Shown here: one piece after another, positions 27,735-35,649 of the stretch
Numbering within the stretch: position 1 is the first letter of the stretch
How the letters are laid out: each line of letters begins with the position of its first letter
Source of the DNA: Flavobacterium hiemivividum
Lineage (GTDB): Bacteria; Bacteroidota; Bacteroidia; Flavobacteriales; Flavobacteriaceae
Assembly (NCBI RefSeq): GCF_004349145.1
Contig: NZ_SMFO01000013.1
Location: 1-64,000 of the forward strand
Reading direction: 5' to 3'
Length of the DNA stretch: 64,000 nucleotides
Position numbers and translations under genes: made by a program
Notes under the pieces: generated by a model
The model's database searches: none
The model's input: the letters and a program-made list of their open reading frames with translations, nothing else
Told to the model about the DNA's origin: nothing

Positions 27735-28382
27735 ATGGAACAAAATACTAATACCTACGAAGTACAGCGAATTTCAAAAGACCAATTACAAATTAGCGGT
27801 AAAGGTGAAAGTGCCTTATGGAAAGAAGCCGTAGTTCTTTCAAACTTTATATCGCCTTGGGACAGCGAGACACCTTCAAAAATTGAATTTAAGGCGCTTT
27901 GGGATGAAAATCAGCTGTTTTTTTACTTTACTGTTTTTGACACAGAAATTCATATCGACAAAAAAGACGATACTGTTGTCAGCATTGGCAATTCAGACCG
28001 AGTAGAGCTTTTCTTTAGACCAGATAGCAGTCTAAACCCTTATTATTGTCTTGAAATGGATACTGACGCAAGGATAATGGACTTTATTGCCTACCCTAAT
28101 AAAGAATTCAATTACGATTGGAAGTGGCCCGAAGGAGATATAGATGTGAGATCATCTAAAAATGAAACAAGTTTTACCGTAGAAGGTGCAATTAGTATTG
28201 ACTCTCTAAAAAAGTTTAATTTGATTAAGGATAATAAGATCGAAACTGGAATTTTTAGAGCAAAATATAATTCAACGGACAATATTAATTTTGAGCCCAC
28301 TTGGATAACATGGGTCAATCCTAACACAGAAACCCCTAACTTCCATATTGCATCTTCATTTGGGGTTTTAGATTTAAAGTAA
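27735..28382 (+). CDS. CBM9-like carbohydrate-binding protein
   Basis: 215 residues without a signal peptide. Most of the chain fits the CBM9/DOMON-like sandwich seen in sugar-binding proteins: SALWKEAVVLSNFISPWD, KALWDENQLFFYFTVFD, SDRVELFFRP, a YCLEMDTDARIMDF strand, and a closing TWITWVNPNTETPNFHIASS. The family binds saccharides and often stands alone in Bacteroidota PULs. It is cytoplasmic as predicted here, which is odd for a glycan-binding module and could suggest intracellular sugar sensing. It is convergent with the LacI gene (5 bases between stop codons). Confidence 0.7.
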   Translation: MEQNTNTYEVQRISKDQLQISGKGESALWKEAVVLSNFISPWDSETPSKIEFKALWDENQLFFYFTVFDTEIHIDKKDDTVVSIGNSDRVELFFRPDSSLNPYYCLEMDTDARIMDFIAYPNKEFNYDWKWPEGDIDVRSSKNETSFTVEGAISIDSLKKFNLIKDNKIETGIFRAKYNSTDNINFEPTWITWVNPNTETPNFHIASSFGVLDLK

Positions 28383-28387
28383 TACTA

Positions 28388-29428
28388 TTATTCCATATAA
28401 AAACTGGCGTTTTCAGAGTTAACAATATCAATAGGCAAAAGTATAGTATCCGGTATTTTTTTACCGAATATGAAATGATCAACCAGACAGGTTATACCCA
28501 GGTAAACCTGTCTTTTTGGATTCTGGTGTATCAAGAAATCGATTGTTCCTTGATTTAAATAATCCACATTTTCAGCTATCAAATCATAACCGATAATGGC
28601 AATTTTATTGGGTTTTGTTTCGGCAATTATTTTAGCTATCTGATATCCTTTAGAAGTTGTAATAAAAACACCTTCCAAGTTAGGATTCTCGTCAAGAAAA
28701 TTTACAAATTTAGTCTCAATAGTAGAGTTCTTTAATTTTAAAGTACTGATATGTGAATCTTCGACTCCTTTTTCAGTAAAATAAGTCCTAAACCCTCTTT
28801 CTTTTTCCTGCATGTGCACCGCATTCTTATAACTTTCGTCAATATGAATGATCGCAAACTGACCTTTATTGGAGAATAAAGCCAACAATTTAGCCGCTAC
28901 CCTACCGCTGCGATATAAATCCTGCCCAACAAAGCTCTTAATTTCTTGCGCTTGTACTTGATTATTAAAGGTATTTACGATTATTCCCTTTTCATTGTAT
29001 TTCTCCACTACTTGCAAGGCTTCTTTATAAAACAGGGGAGCAAGCAAGACCGCATCTGGTGATAAGCCTAAAACACTCTCGTTGACCTTTGTAAAAGATT
29101 TTGTACTTGTAGGATCAAAATAATGCGTTTTTATAGACAAATTAAACGCTCTAAATTCCTTAATTGCCTCTTCGATTCCCTTTACACAAGGAAGCCAATA
29201 CGCGTCATAAGTAGGATCAGGAAGAATAACACTAATGGAGTGGTTTTTATTATTTTTCAAGTTCCTTGCAATAAGATTAGGTTCGTAGTCAATCTCATTA
29301 AGAACCGCGTTAACACTATCATAAGCCTTCTTAGAGACCTTGCCTCTTTTATGCAATACTCTATCAACTGTCCCTTTTGAAACTCCGGCTAACAGAGCGA
29401 TATCTTTAATAGTAAGTTTTTTATCCAT
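28388..29428 (-). CDS. LacI-family transcriptional regulator, likely regulator of the HexNAc/PUL regulon
   Basis: 346 residues from the start I choose at 29428 (MDKKLTIKDIALLAG). A longer frame begins at 29485, but the extra 19 residues would lie upstream of the -7 box TATATTTG and do not resemble the family. Residues 4-48 form the LacI helix-turn-helix (TIKDIALLAGVSKGTVDRVL), followed by the hinge (LIARNLKNNKN) and a periplasmic-binding-protein-like effector domain (~60-340) with ISVILPDPTYDAYW and IIGYDLIAENVDYL. It sits between targets carrying the TGTGTTCGAACACA operator, whose central CG suits LacI-type proteins. The effector is probably an amino sugar or a breakdown product of the imported glycans. 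That it binds these operators is inferred. Confidence 0.8.
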   Translation of the reverse strand: MDKKLTIKDIALLAGVSKGTVDRVLHKRGKVSKKAYDSVNAVLNEIDYEPNLIARNLKNNKNHSISVILPDPTYDAYWLPCVKGIEEAIKEFRAFNLSIKTHYFDPTSTKSFTKVNESVLGLSPDAVLLAPLFYKEALQVVEKYNEKGIIVNTFNNQVQAQEIKSFVGQDLYRSGRVAAKLLALFSNKGQFAIIHIDESYKNAVHMQEKERGFRTYFTEKGVEDSHISTLKLKNSTIETKFVNFLDENPNLEGVFITTSKGYQIAKIIAETKPNKIAIIGYDLIAENVDYLNQGTIDFLIHQNPKRQVYLGITCLVDHFIFGKKIPDTILLPIDIVNSENASFYME

Positions 29429-29434
29429 AGCGGG

Positions 29435-29442
29435 CAAATATA
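29435..29442 (-). promoter_or_regulatory. -7 promoter box of the LacI gene, leaderless message likely
   Basis: TATATTTG on the minus strand matches TAnnTTTG and ends only 6 bases before the ATG at 29428. Transcription would therefore begin at or next to the start codon. This supports the shorter start of the regulator. Confidence 0.45.
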
Positions 29443-29817
29443 TAAAAACTTTAGTATAAAATATTTTGATTTTAATAAAGTACAATATTTATCTCGCCAA
29501 AAAACACTCGCAATTCTAAAAATACTATAATCATCAAGCTACTTCTCGTACTTTTTACTGAAATACAAATACCGAACTAGATTTCATAAAAAACTGGTAG
29601 GTATATTTATCGATCTTTAAAAAGTACATTATTTTTGCTGACTGTTATTAAACTTAATGGGGTAATTAAATTAAGAGTAATTTCAGTTTTTAATACAAAA
29701 ACAAGCCTACTGATTTTCAATTGATTTCTAAAGAATCATCTATTAAAAGCTAAACGCAAAGGATTTTTTAAATTATTTTCTTATTAAAAATTTAAATACA
29801 GAACGATTCTTTATCTA

Positions 29818-29841
29818 AAAAATGTGTTCGAACACATTTTT
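29818..29841. promoter_or_regulatory. Palindromic operator of the amino-sugar operon
   Basis: A perfect 24-bp palindrome built around TGTGTTCGAACACA (29823-29836), flanked by A and T runs. Its centre is 46.5 bp upstream of the -7 box at 29876, as at both susC promoters. Only one site is present here. Confidence 0.75.
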
Positions 29842-29851
29842 AATGAATTCT

Positions 29852-29883
29852 CTTGTTTTATTAAAATAATAATTCTAGTTTCG
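29852..29883 (+). promoter_or_regulatory. Core promoter of the amino-sugar operon (shared module)
   Basis: CTTGT, then TTTATTAAAATAATAATTC and the -7 box TAGTTTCG (29876-29883). It aligns without gaps to the two susC promoters. The leader to the GTG at 29992 is about 100 bases. Confidence 0.65.
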
Positions 29884-29991
29884 TATCAGTAAACTACTAA
29901 ATCACCAATATTTATTAGAAAACAACATATCTTATTACTAGAAAAAACACAAATTACATAAGAATTTAATAATATTTTTAACATATTTAAA

Positions 29992-31068
29992 GTGAAGGAA
30001 ATTATATCATTAGCACCGGGCAGAACCTGTCTTTTTGGAGATCATCAAGATTATCTTGGACTACCTGTCATTGCCTGTGCCATCAGCAGAAATATCAAAC
30101 TTACAGCAGTACAAAACGATACTGGCCTATTCAAATTGAATATGATAGATATTGACCAAGTCAGAAACATAGATATCAATCAAACATTTACAGAGCTAGC
30201 ACCGCGCGACTATTTTGCTTCGTCCTTAAGAGTTCTTAGAAGACACGGCTGTATCCCAAATGTTGGATATGACATCACAATAACTGGAAATATTCCAATT
30301 AATTCTGGTACCTCAAGTTCTTCTGCCCTATTAATGGCTTGGATAAATTTCTTAGTAAATGCATTTGGCGTGAACGAAGAAGTAACTCCGGAGTTCATTT
30401 CGAAAATGGGTTACTTATCTGAAGTTGTAGAACATGGAGAACCAGGCGGAATGATGGATCATTACAGCATCGGAGTGGGGAATATTGTACATATTGATAC
30501 TCGTGATCCTTTTTCTTTTACGATTATCGGGACTGAATTAGGTGGACTAATTACTGGTGTTTCAGGTGTGCCAAAAGAAACTATTGGACTAATTGGTGAT
30601 TTGAAAGGCAATGCATTATTGGCAATTAGCAAAGTAAAAGAACATTTTCCCGATTTCGACTTAAACACAGCTGAAATTGAAGATTTAGATAAATATTGTA
30701 ATTATTTACCAGATCGTTTGATTCCATTCTTCGAAGCTGCCATTAAAAATCATCATTATACCAAAATGGCTTTGATCGAATTTCAAAAACCAACATTGGA
30801 TCTAAAGAAAATTGGAGGATTGATGAATCAACATCATGCCGTATTGAGAGATCAATTAAAAATAACAGTACCCCGAATTGATGCCATGATTAAAGCAGCC
30901 TTATACGCGGGCGCTTATGGTGCCAAAATTGTTGGTTCTGGAGGCGGAGGAAGCATTGTCGTTATGGCTGAGCCAGGAAAAGAAGCTCCCGTAGTTGAAG
31001 CTTTACTTGCTGCAGGCGCAGTTGCAGCTTACCCTGTAACTGTTGACCCAGGATGCAGAATTCAATAA
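29992..31068 (+). CDS. GHMP-family sugar kinase (galactokinase / N-acetylhexosamine kinase-like)
   Basis: 358 residues, starting at GTG (no in-frame ATG lies close upstream). The three GHMP motifs are visible: APGRTCLFGDHQDYLG (residues 8-23, the galactokinase box with DHQD in place of EHTD), IPINSGTSSSSAL (residues 100-112, phosphate-binding loop) and KIVGSGGGGSIVVMA (~311-325). GEPGGMMDHYSIG (~151-163) supplies the catalytic Asp. GHMP kinases of this branch phosphorylate sugars at C1 or a nearby hydroxyl with ATP. With a nucleotidyltransferase and NagB downstream, an N-acetylhexosamine substrate is likely. It is the first gene of the operator-controlled operon. Specificity (GlcNAc, GalNAc, galactose) cannot be read from sequence alone. 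Confidence 0.75.
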   Translation: MKEIISLAPGRTCLFGDHQDYLGLPVIACAISRNIKLTAVQNDTGLFKLNMIDIDQVRNIDINQTFTELAPRDYFASSLRVLRRHGCIPNVGYDITITGNIPINSGTSSSSALLMAWINFLVNAFGVNEEVTPEFISKMGYLSEVVEHGEPGGMMDHYSIGVGNIVHIDTRDPFSFTIIGTELGGLITGVSGVPKETIGLIGDLKGNALLAISKVKEHFPDFDLNTAEIEDLDKYCNYLPDRLIPFFEAAIKNHHYTKMALIEFQKPTLDLKKIGGLMNQHHAVLRDQLKITVPRIDAMIKAALYAGAYGAKIVGSGGGGSIVVMAEPGKEAPVVEALLAAGAVAAYPVTVDPGCRIQ

Positions 31069-31096
31069 ATATAATAAATCTTTAAAAAATATAATT

Positions 31097-31975
31097 ATGC
31101 ATGACAATTTAGTAATATTAGCTGGAGGCGCATCTTCTAGAATGAAAAAACAAGTTGTTGCAGTAAACAGCTTAAGCGCTGAAGAAATTGCACAGGCTAA
31201 CGAAAGAAGTAAAGGACTAATCGGTGTTGGCCCAAATGGTAGACCTTTATTGGATTACCTTTTATTAAATGCAAAAAGAGCTGGATATAAAAACATCTAC
31301 ATCATCATAGGTGAACAAGGAGATTTGTTTAAAGAATTTTATGGTACTGAAAATAAAAACAATAATTTTCATGGCTTAAACATCTCTTTTGCTACACAAT
31401 ATATTCCTGAAGGAAGAGTAAAACCATTTGGAACTGCTGATGCATTGTTTCAGGCGGTAGAACAATATCCAGAATTAAATACACAATATTATTCTGTTTG
31501 TAATAGTGATAATTTGTATTCTACTGCTGCCTTACTGGCACTTAGAGAAACAGAAAGTCCTAGTGCATTCATCAGCTATGATAGAGATGCGATGGACTTT
31601 CCATTGGAACGAATTTCTCGATTTGCCATTGCCAAACTTAATGAGGACGGCTTCTTGCTTGATATACTTGAAAAACCATCTGCTGATGTTCTCGACGAAT
31701 ATAAGGATAGCGAAGGTAAATTAAGAGTAAGTATGAATGCTTTTAAATTCAAAGGCGAACTTTTATATCCTTACCTAAAAAATTGCCCTGTACATCCGGA
31801 AAGAGATGAAAAAGAATTGCCAACAGTACTTTTAAACTCTTTAAAAGATCATCCAAATACGGCTTTAGGGATCCCATTTTCAGAACATGTACCTGATTTA
31901 ACTGCTAAAGAAGATATCGCAGAGGTAAAGGAATACCTAAAACAACATTATCCTTCATTAAATTGGGAAAACTAA
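31097..31975 (+). CDS. Sugar-phosphate nucleotidyltransferase
   Basis: 292 residues from the ATG at 31097, a start that gives the expected LVILAGGASSRMKKQ at the very N-terminus. A frame opening 54 bases earlier would overlap the kinase and adds nothing recognisable. Further landmarks are GRPLLDYLLLNAKRAGYKNI, PFGTADALFQAV (the GTAxAL box of NDP-sugar pyrophosphorylases), a CNSDNLY strand (in the place of the usual D-x-D) and RISRFAIAKL. It would transfer a nucleotidyl group to a sugar 1-phosphate, presumably the product of the kinase 28 bases upstream. The pair resembles a salvage route to an activated HexNAc. Exact nucleotide and sugar are unknown. Confidence 0.7.
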   Translation: MHDNLVILAGGASSRMKKQVVAVNSLSAEEIAQANERSKGLIGVGPNGRPLLDYLLLNAKRAGYKNIYIIIGEQGDLFKEFYGTENKNNNFHGLNISFATQYIPEGRVKPFGTADALFQAVEQYPELNTQYYSVCNSDNLYSTAALLALRETESPSAFISYDRDAMDFPLERISRFAIAKLNEDGFLLDILEKPSADVLDEYKDSEGKLRVSMNAFKFKGELLYPYLKNCPVHPERDEKELPTVLLNSLKDHPNTALGIPFSEHVPDLTAKEDIAEVKEYLKQHYPSLNWEN

Positions 31976-32055
31976 TAGAATAATCTTCTATTTTTGTTAA
32001 GAATTTATTATTAGTTCGAAAGAATACCTTTAATTATTGCTAAAAAACATAAATT

Positions 32056-33438
32056 ATGTCCCAAATTAACAGTGCTACAAATAAAAACCAAGGTAGCGTA
32101 TTGATTCCGATGATTATTTTAACCTTATTATTTTTCATCTTAGGATTTGTAACCTGGCTAAATGGTCCGCTTATCCCATTTTTTGAATTGGCTTGTGAAC
32201 TAACTGAATCCCAAGCTTATTTTGTAGCTTTCGCCTTCTATATTGCTTATTTTATTATGGCAATTCCGTCATCCTGGGTAATCGAAAAAGTAGGATATAA
32301 AAACGGGGTTTCTCTTGGATTGATTGTAATTGCAGTAGGTGCGTTTATGTTTTATCCTGCAGCCGAAACAAGAACGTTTGTCTTTTTTCTAGTGGCTTTA
32401 TTTGTCATGGGAACTGGATTAGCAATTTTGCAAACAGCCGCAAATCCTTATGTAGTGGTTATTGGCCCTCGAGAAAGTGCTGCAGCGAGAATCAGTGTTT
32501 TAGGAGTAGCTAATAAGTTAGCTGGTTTTATAGCACCCTTAGCACTTACTACTTTGGTGTTATCAAATATGAAAGACTACACGGCTGAGAAAATTGCAGC
32601 ACTTGATAGCGTTGCAAGAGAACAAGCTTTGGATTTACTTGCATTACAATTACAAACTCCTTACATTTATATGGGAATTGTAATATTGGTTTTGGCAGTG
32701 TTAATTCGCCTTTCTCCATTACCTGAAATCGATTTGGATGAGGATGGGAGTGTTTCTGAATTAAGCATTTTCAAACAAATGGCAAATGCTTTTAAATACC
32801 CGCAATTAGTTTTGGGAGTAATTTCTTTGATATTATATGTTGCTGCCGAAGTTATCGCAGGAGACACCATTGGAACATTTGGAAAACAATTAGGCGTTTA
32901 TGGTGATCATGGTGATTTTTACCTAAAACTTACGTCGTTTACTATGACTGCAATGGTGATAGGATATATTTTTGGAATTACAATGATACCAAAATATGTT
33001 TCTCAAGTAGCTGCTTTAACGGCTTCTGGAATTTTAGGAATCGTATTGGTGCTATTAATTGTATCCATCTCTCCTGACATTATGGTTCAATTGCCTCTAA
33101 TACCAGAATTACCATTAGTGATTATATTAGTGGCGCTTATGGGACTTTCTAACGCTCTTTGTTGGCCGGCAATTTGGCCATTAGCGCTACAAGATTTAGG
33201 AGGATACACAAAAATCGGTGGTGCGATTCTGATCATGGGTATTATAGGTGGTGCAATTTTTCCATTACTTTATGGATATATCGCACAAACTATTAATTTA
33301 GCCAATGAAGCCGAAGGAATAACAGCAACGGCAAAAAGTGGAAACCAAATTGCTTACTTAATGCTTTTACCGGCCTATATGATGATTCTATTTTTTGCTG
33401 TAAAAGGGCATAAATACAGAAGCTGGTCAAAAAAATAA
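32056..33438 (+). CDS. MFS sugar permease, FucP/NagP family (probable N-acetylhexosamine transporter)
   Basis: 460 residues with about 12 membrane segments, the first at residues ~15-40 (LFFILGFVTWLNGPLIPFF). The family signature LQTAANPYVVVIGP follows TM4, then RISVLGVANKLAGFIAPLAL. Members of this branch carry fucose, glucose/galactose or N-acetylglucosamine with protons. Its place between the nucleotidyltransferase and nagB points to GlcNAc or GalNAc uptake across the inner membrane. It is clearly different from the fucose-type permease at 45503. Confidence 0.8.
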   Translation: MSQINSATNKNQGSVLIPMIILTLLFFILGFVTWLNGPLIPFFELACELTESQAYFVAFAFYIAYFIMAIPSSWVIEKVGYKNGVSLGLIVIAVGAFMFYPAAETRTFVFFLVALFVMGTGLAILQTAANPYVVVIGPRESAAARISVLGVANKLAGFIAPLALTTLVLSNMKDYTAEKIAALDSVAREQALDLLALQLQTPYIYMGIVILVLAVLIRLSPLPEIDLDEDGSVSELSIFKQMANAFKYPQLVLGVISLILYVAAEVIAGDTIGTFGKQLGVYGDHGDFYLKLTSFTMTAMVIGYIFGITMIPKYVSQVAALTASGILGIVLVLLIVSISPDIMVQLPLIPELPLVIILVALMGLSNALCWPAIWPLALQDLGGYTKIGGAILIMGIIGGAIFPLLYGYIAQTINLANEAEGITATAKSGNQIAYLMLLPAYMMILFFAVKGHKYRSWSKK

Positions 33439-33479
33439 AAATTAAAACAGAATAACACAACTTAAAAATAAAACTAACA

Positions 33480-35408
33480 ATGTTAAAAAGTAATGTAGAT
33501 AAGGCTACCGGTTTTGAAAAAAGATTCGAAAGCATAGATACTGTAGTCTTTGAAAACTCAACAGCAGCATCTAAATCTGTTGCACAGCAAATAGCTGCGC
33601 TTATCAAGTCAAAACAAGAAAACAATGAGTCCTGTATTTTAGGATTAGCTACCGGGTCAACGCCAAAAGGTTTGTACGCAGAGTTAGTTCGTTTGCACAA
33701 AGAGGAAGGACTGAGTTTTAAAAATGTAATTACATTCAATCTTGATGAATATTATCCAATGGAGCCTGATTCCATAAATAGCTATGTGCGTTTTATGAAA
33801 GAATTGTTATTGGATCATGTTGATATCTTACCTGAAAATTACAACATCCCTGATGGAACTTTAACTAAAGAACAAATTGCGGGTTACTGTGCTACCTATG
33901 AAGACAAGATTGAAGCTTTAGGTGGAATCGATCTGCAGATATTAGGAATTGGAGGAAATGGACACATTGGATTTAATGAATCTGGTTCACTACAAAACTC
34001 TAAAACGAGATTAGTTGCATTAGACCATATTACAAGAGTAGCCGCTAGTAAAGACTTCTCTGGACTGAATAATACACCAAGAACTGCCATTACGTTAGGA
34101 GTTAAAAAAATAATGGAAGCCAAACAAGTGATTTTAATGGCTTGGGGGGAAGGAAAAGCAAATATTGTTAAAGCTTCTGCCGAAGGACCTGTAACCAATC
34201 AAATCCCTGCTTCTTTCTTACAAGAACATGATAACGCTGTCTATGTTTTGGACAAGGAATCTTCTTCTAAGTTAACGCGAATCAATAGACCTTGGTTAGT
34301 AGAAAAAATTGAGTGGACTGATAAATTGACTAGAAAAGCGGTATTAGGATTAGCTTTAGACCTCAAAAAACCAATTTTAAAGCTTACTGATGCTGATTAT
34401 ATCGAAAATGGAATGAGTGATTTATTAGCTGACTCAGGTCCTGCTTATGACATCAACATTAAAATTTTCAATAAATTACAAAATACGATTACGGGATGGC
34501 CAGGTGGAAAACCTAATGCTGATGATTCTAATCGTCCAGAAAGAGCCGAGCCAGCTAGAAAAAGAGTATTAATTTTTAGTCCGCATCCAGATGATGATAT
34601 CATTAGTATGGGAGGAACTTTTATGCGTTTGCAAGAGCAAGGTCACGAGGTTCATGTAGCTTACCAAACTTCTGGAAACATTGCAGTTGCTGATGACGAA
34701 GCCCTTCGATTTGCACGTTTTGTAATTGATTACAATGATAAATTTGGAATCAAAAGCGTTGAAGCTGAAAATATTTATAAAAAATCAATCGAATTCCTTA
34801 AAAACAAAAAGAATAGCGAAATAGATATTCCTGAAGTTAGACATTTGAAAGGATTAATAAGAAAAGGAGAAGCACGTGCTACTAGTAATTTTGTAGGCTT
34901 GACAGACGATCAAATCCACTTTATGGAACTTCCTTTCTATGAAACAGGAACTATCGAGAAAAAGCCGTTAGGAGCTGAAGATATCCAATTAACTATGGAT
35001 CTTATCGATAAAATCAAACCGCACCAAATCTATGCTGCCGGAGATTTAGCTGATCCACACGGAACGCATAAAGTTTGCCTTGATGCTATTTTTGAAGCCG
35101 TAAAAAATCTAAAATCTAAAGATTATATGGATGATTGCTGGGTTTGGTTGTACAGAGGTGCATGGCAAGAATGGGGAATCGACGAAATCGAAATGGCTGT
35201 TCCTATGAGTCCAGACCAAGTTTTAGCTAAAAGACATGGAATCTTTAAACACCAATCCCAAAAAGACGGTGTGGTATTCCAAGGATCTGATGCTAGGGAA
35301 TTTTGGCAAAGAGCCGAAGACCGAAATCAAGAAACAGCTATACTATACGATCAATTAGGAATGTCATGTTATGCAGCTATGGAAGCCTTTGTGAGATGGG
35401 AATTCTAA
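33480..35408 (+). CDS. nagB: Glucosamine-6-phosphate deaminase fused to a PIG-L/LmbE deacetylase domain
   Basis: 642 residues, over twice the ~265 of ordinary NagB. Residues ~15-270 are NagB: LGLATGSTPKGLYAEL, FNLDEYYPM, and LGIGGNGHIGFNE with the catalytic Asp/His/Glu set. The domain converts glucosamine 6-phosphate to fructose 6-phosphate and ammonia. From about residue 360, VLIFSPHPDDDIISMGG and later GDLADPHGTHKVCLDAI give the Zn2+ ligands of PIG-L-type N-deacetylases, which act on GlcNAc-bearing substrates. Such fusions occur across Bacteroidota. Because no nagA is present in the operon, the C-domain may remove the acetyl group before deamination, which is my inference. It is the last gene of the operon and is followed by a strong terminator. 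Confidence 0.88.
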   Translation: MLKSNVDKATGFEKRFESIDTVVFENSTAASKSVAQQIAALIKSKQENNESCILGLATGSTPKGLYAELVRLHKEEGLSFKNVITFNLDEYYPMEPDSINSYVRFMKELLLDHVDILPENYNIPDGTLTKEQIAGYCATYEDKIEALGGIDLQILGIGGNGHIGFNESGSLQNSKTRLVALDHITRVAASKDFSGLNNTPRTAITLGVKKIMEAKQVILMAWGEGKANIVKASAEGPVTNQIPASFLQEHDNAVYVLDKESSSKLTRINRPWLVEKIEWTDKLTRKAVLGLALDLKKPILKLTDADYIENGMSDLLADSGPAYDINIKIFNKLQNTITGWPGGKPNADDSNRPERAEPARKRVLIFSPHPDDDIISMGGTFMRLQEQGHEVHVAYQTSGNIAVADDEALRFARFVIDYNDKFGIKSVEAENIYKKSIEFLKNKKNSEIDIPEVRHLKGLIRKGEARATSNFVGLTDDQIHFMELPFYETGTIEKKPLGAEDIQLTMDLIDKIKPHQIYAAGDLADPHGTHKVCLDAIFEAVKNLKSKDYMDDCWVWLYRGAWQEWGIDEIEMAVPMSPDQVLAKRHGIFKHQSQKDGVVFQGSDAREFWQRAEDRNQETAILYDQLGMSCYAAMEAFVRWEF

Positions 35409-35451
35409 CAAAAGACTGAACATAGTTAATTTCTATTTCAATAAAAAAATT

Positions 35452-35507
35452 GTCCTAAAAACCGACTTCATTTAAACGGAGTCGATTTTTACGGACGATT
35501 TTTTATT
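35452..35507 (+). terminator. Terminator of the amino-sugar operon
   Basis: Long stem AAAAACCGACTTC (35457-35469) / GGAGTCGATTTTT (35478-35490) with one mismatch and one G-U pair, extended by GTCC/GGAC outside and followed by ATTTTTTATTTTA. Confidence 0.75.
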
Positions 35508-35649
35508 TTATTATCTTTCTCAAGAATTAGTTTAGCATTTTAAGCACACCGCAATCACTGGGGCAACAAATTTGGCTGTTCTAGTATGAATACGCACGAT
35601 TTTCACCCTATGGTTCTTAGAGAAAACTAGAAAAACTACGATAAACATA

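Noticed and set aside
29429..29485. N-terminal 19-residue extension of the LacI regulator
   Set aside because: It contains the -7 box on the DNA level and is not part of the family; the ATG at 29428 gives the normal LacI start.
33293..33739. 148-residue minus-strand frame over the permease/nagB junction
   Set aside because: Both underlying plus-strand genes are clear; the frame is hydrophobic antisense without homology.
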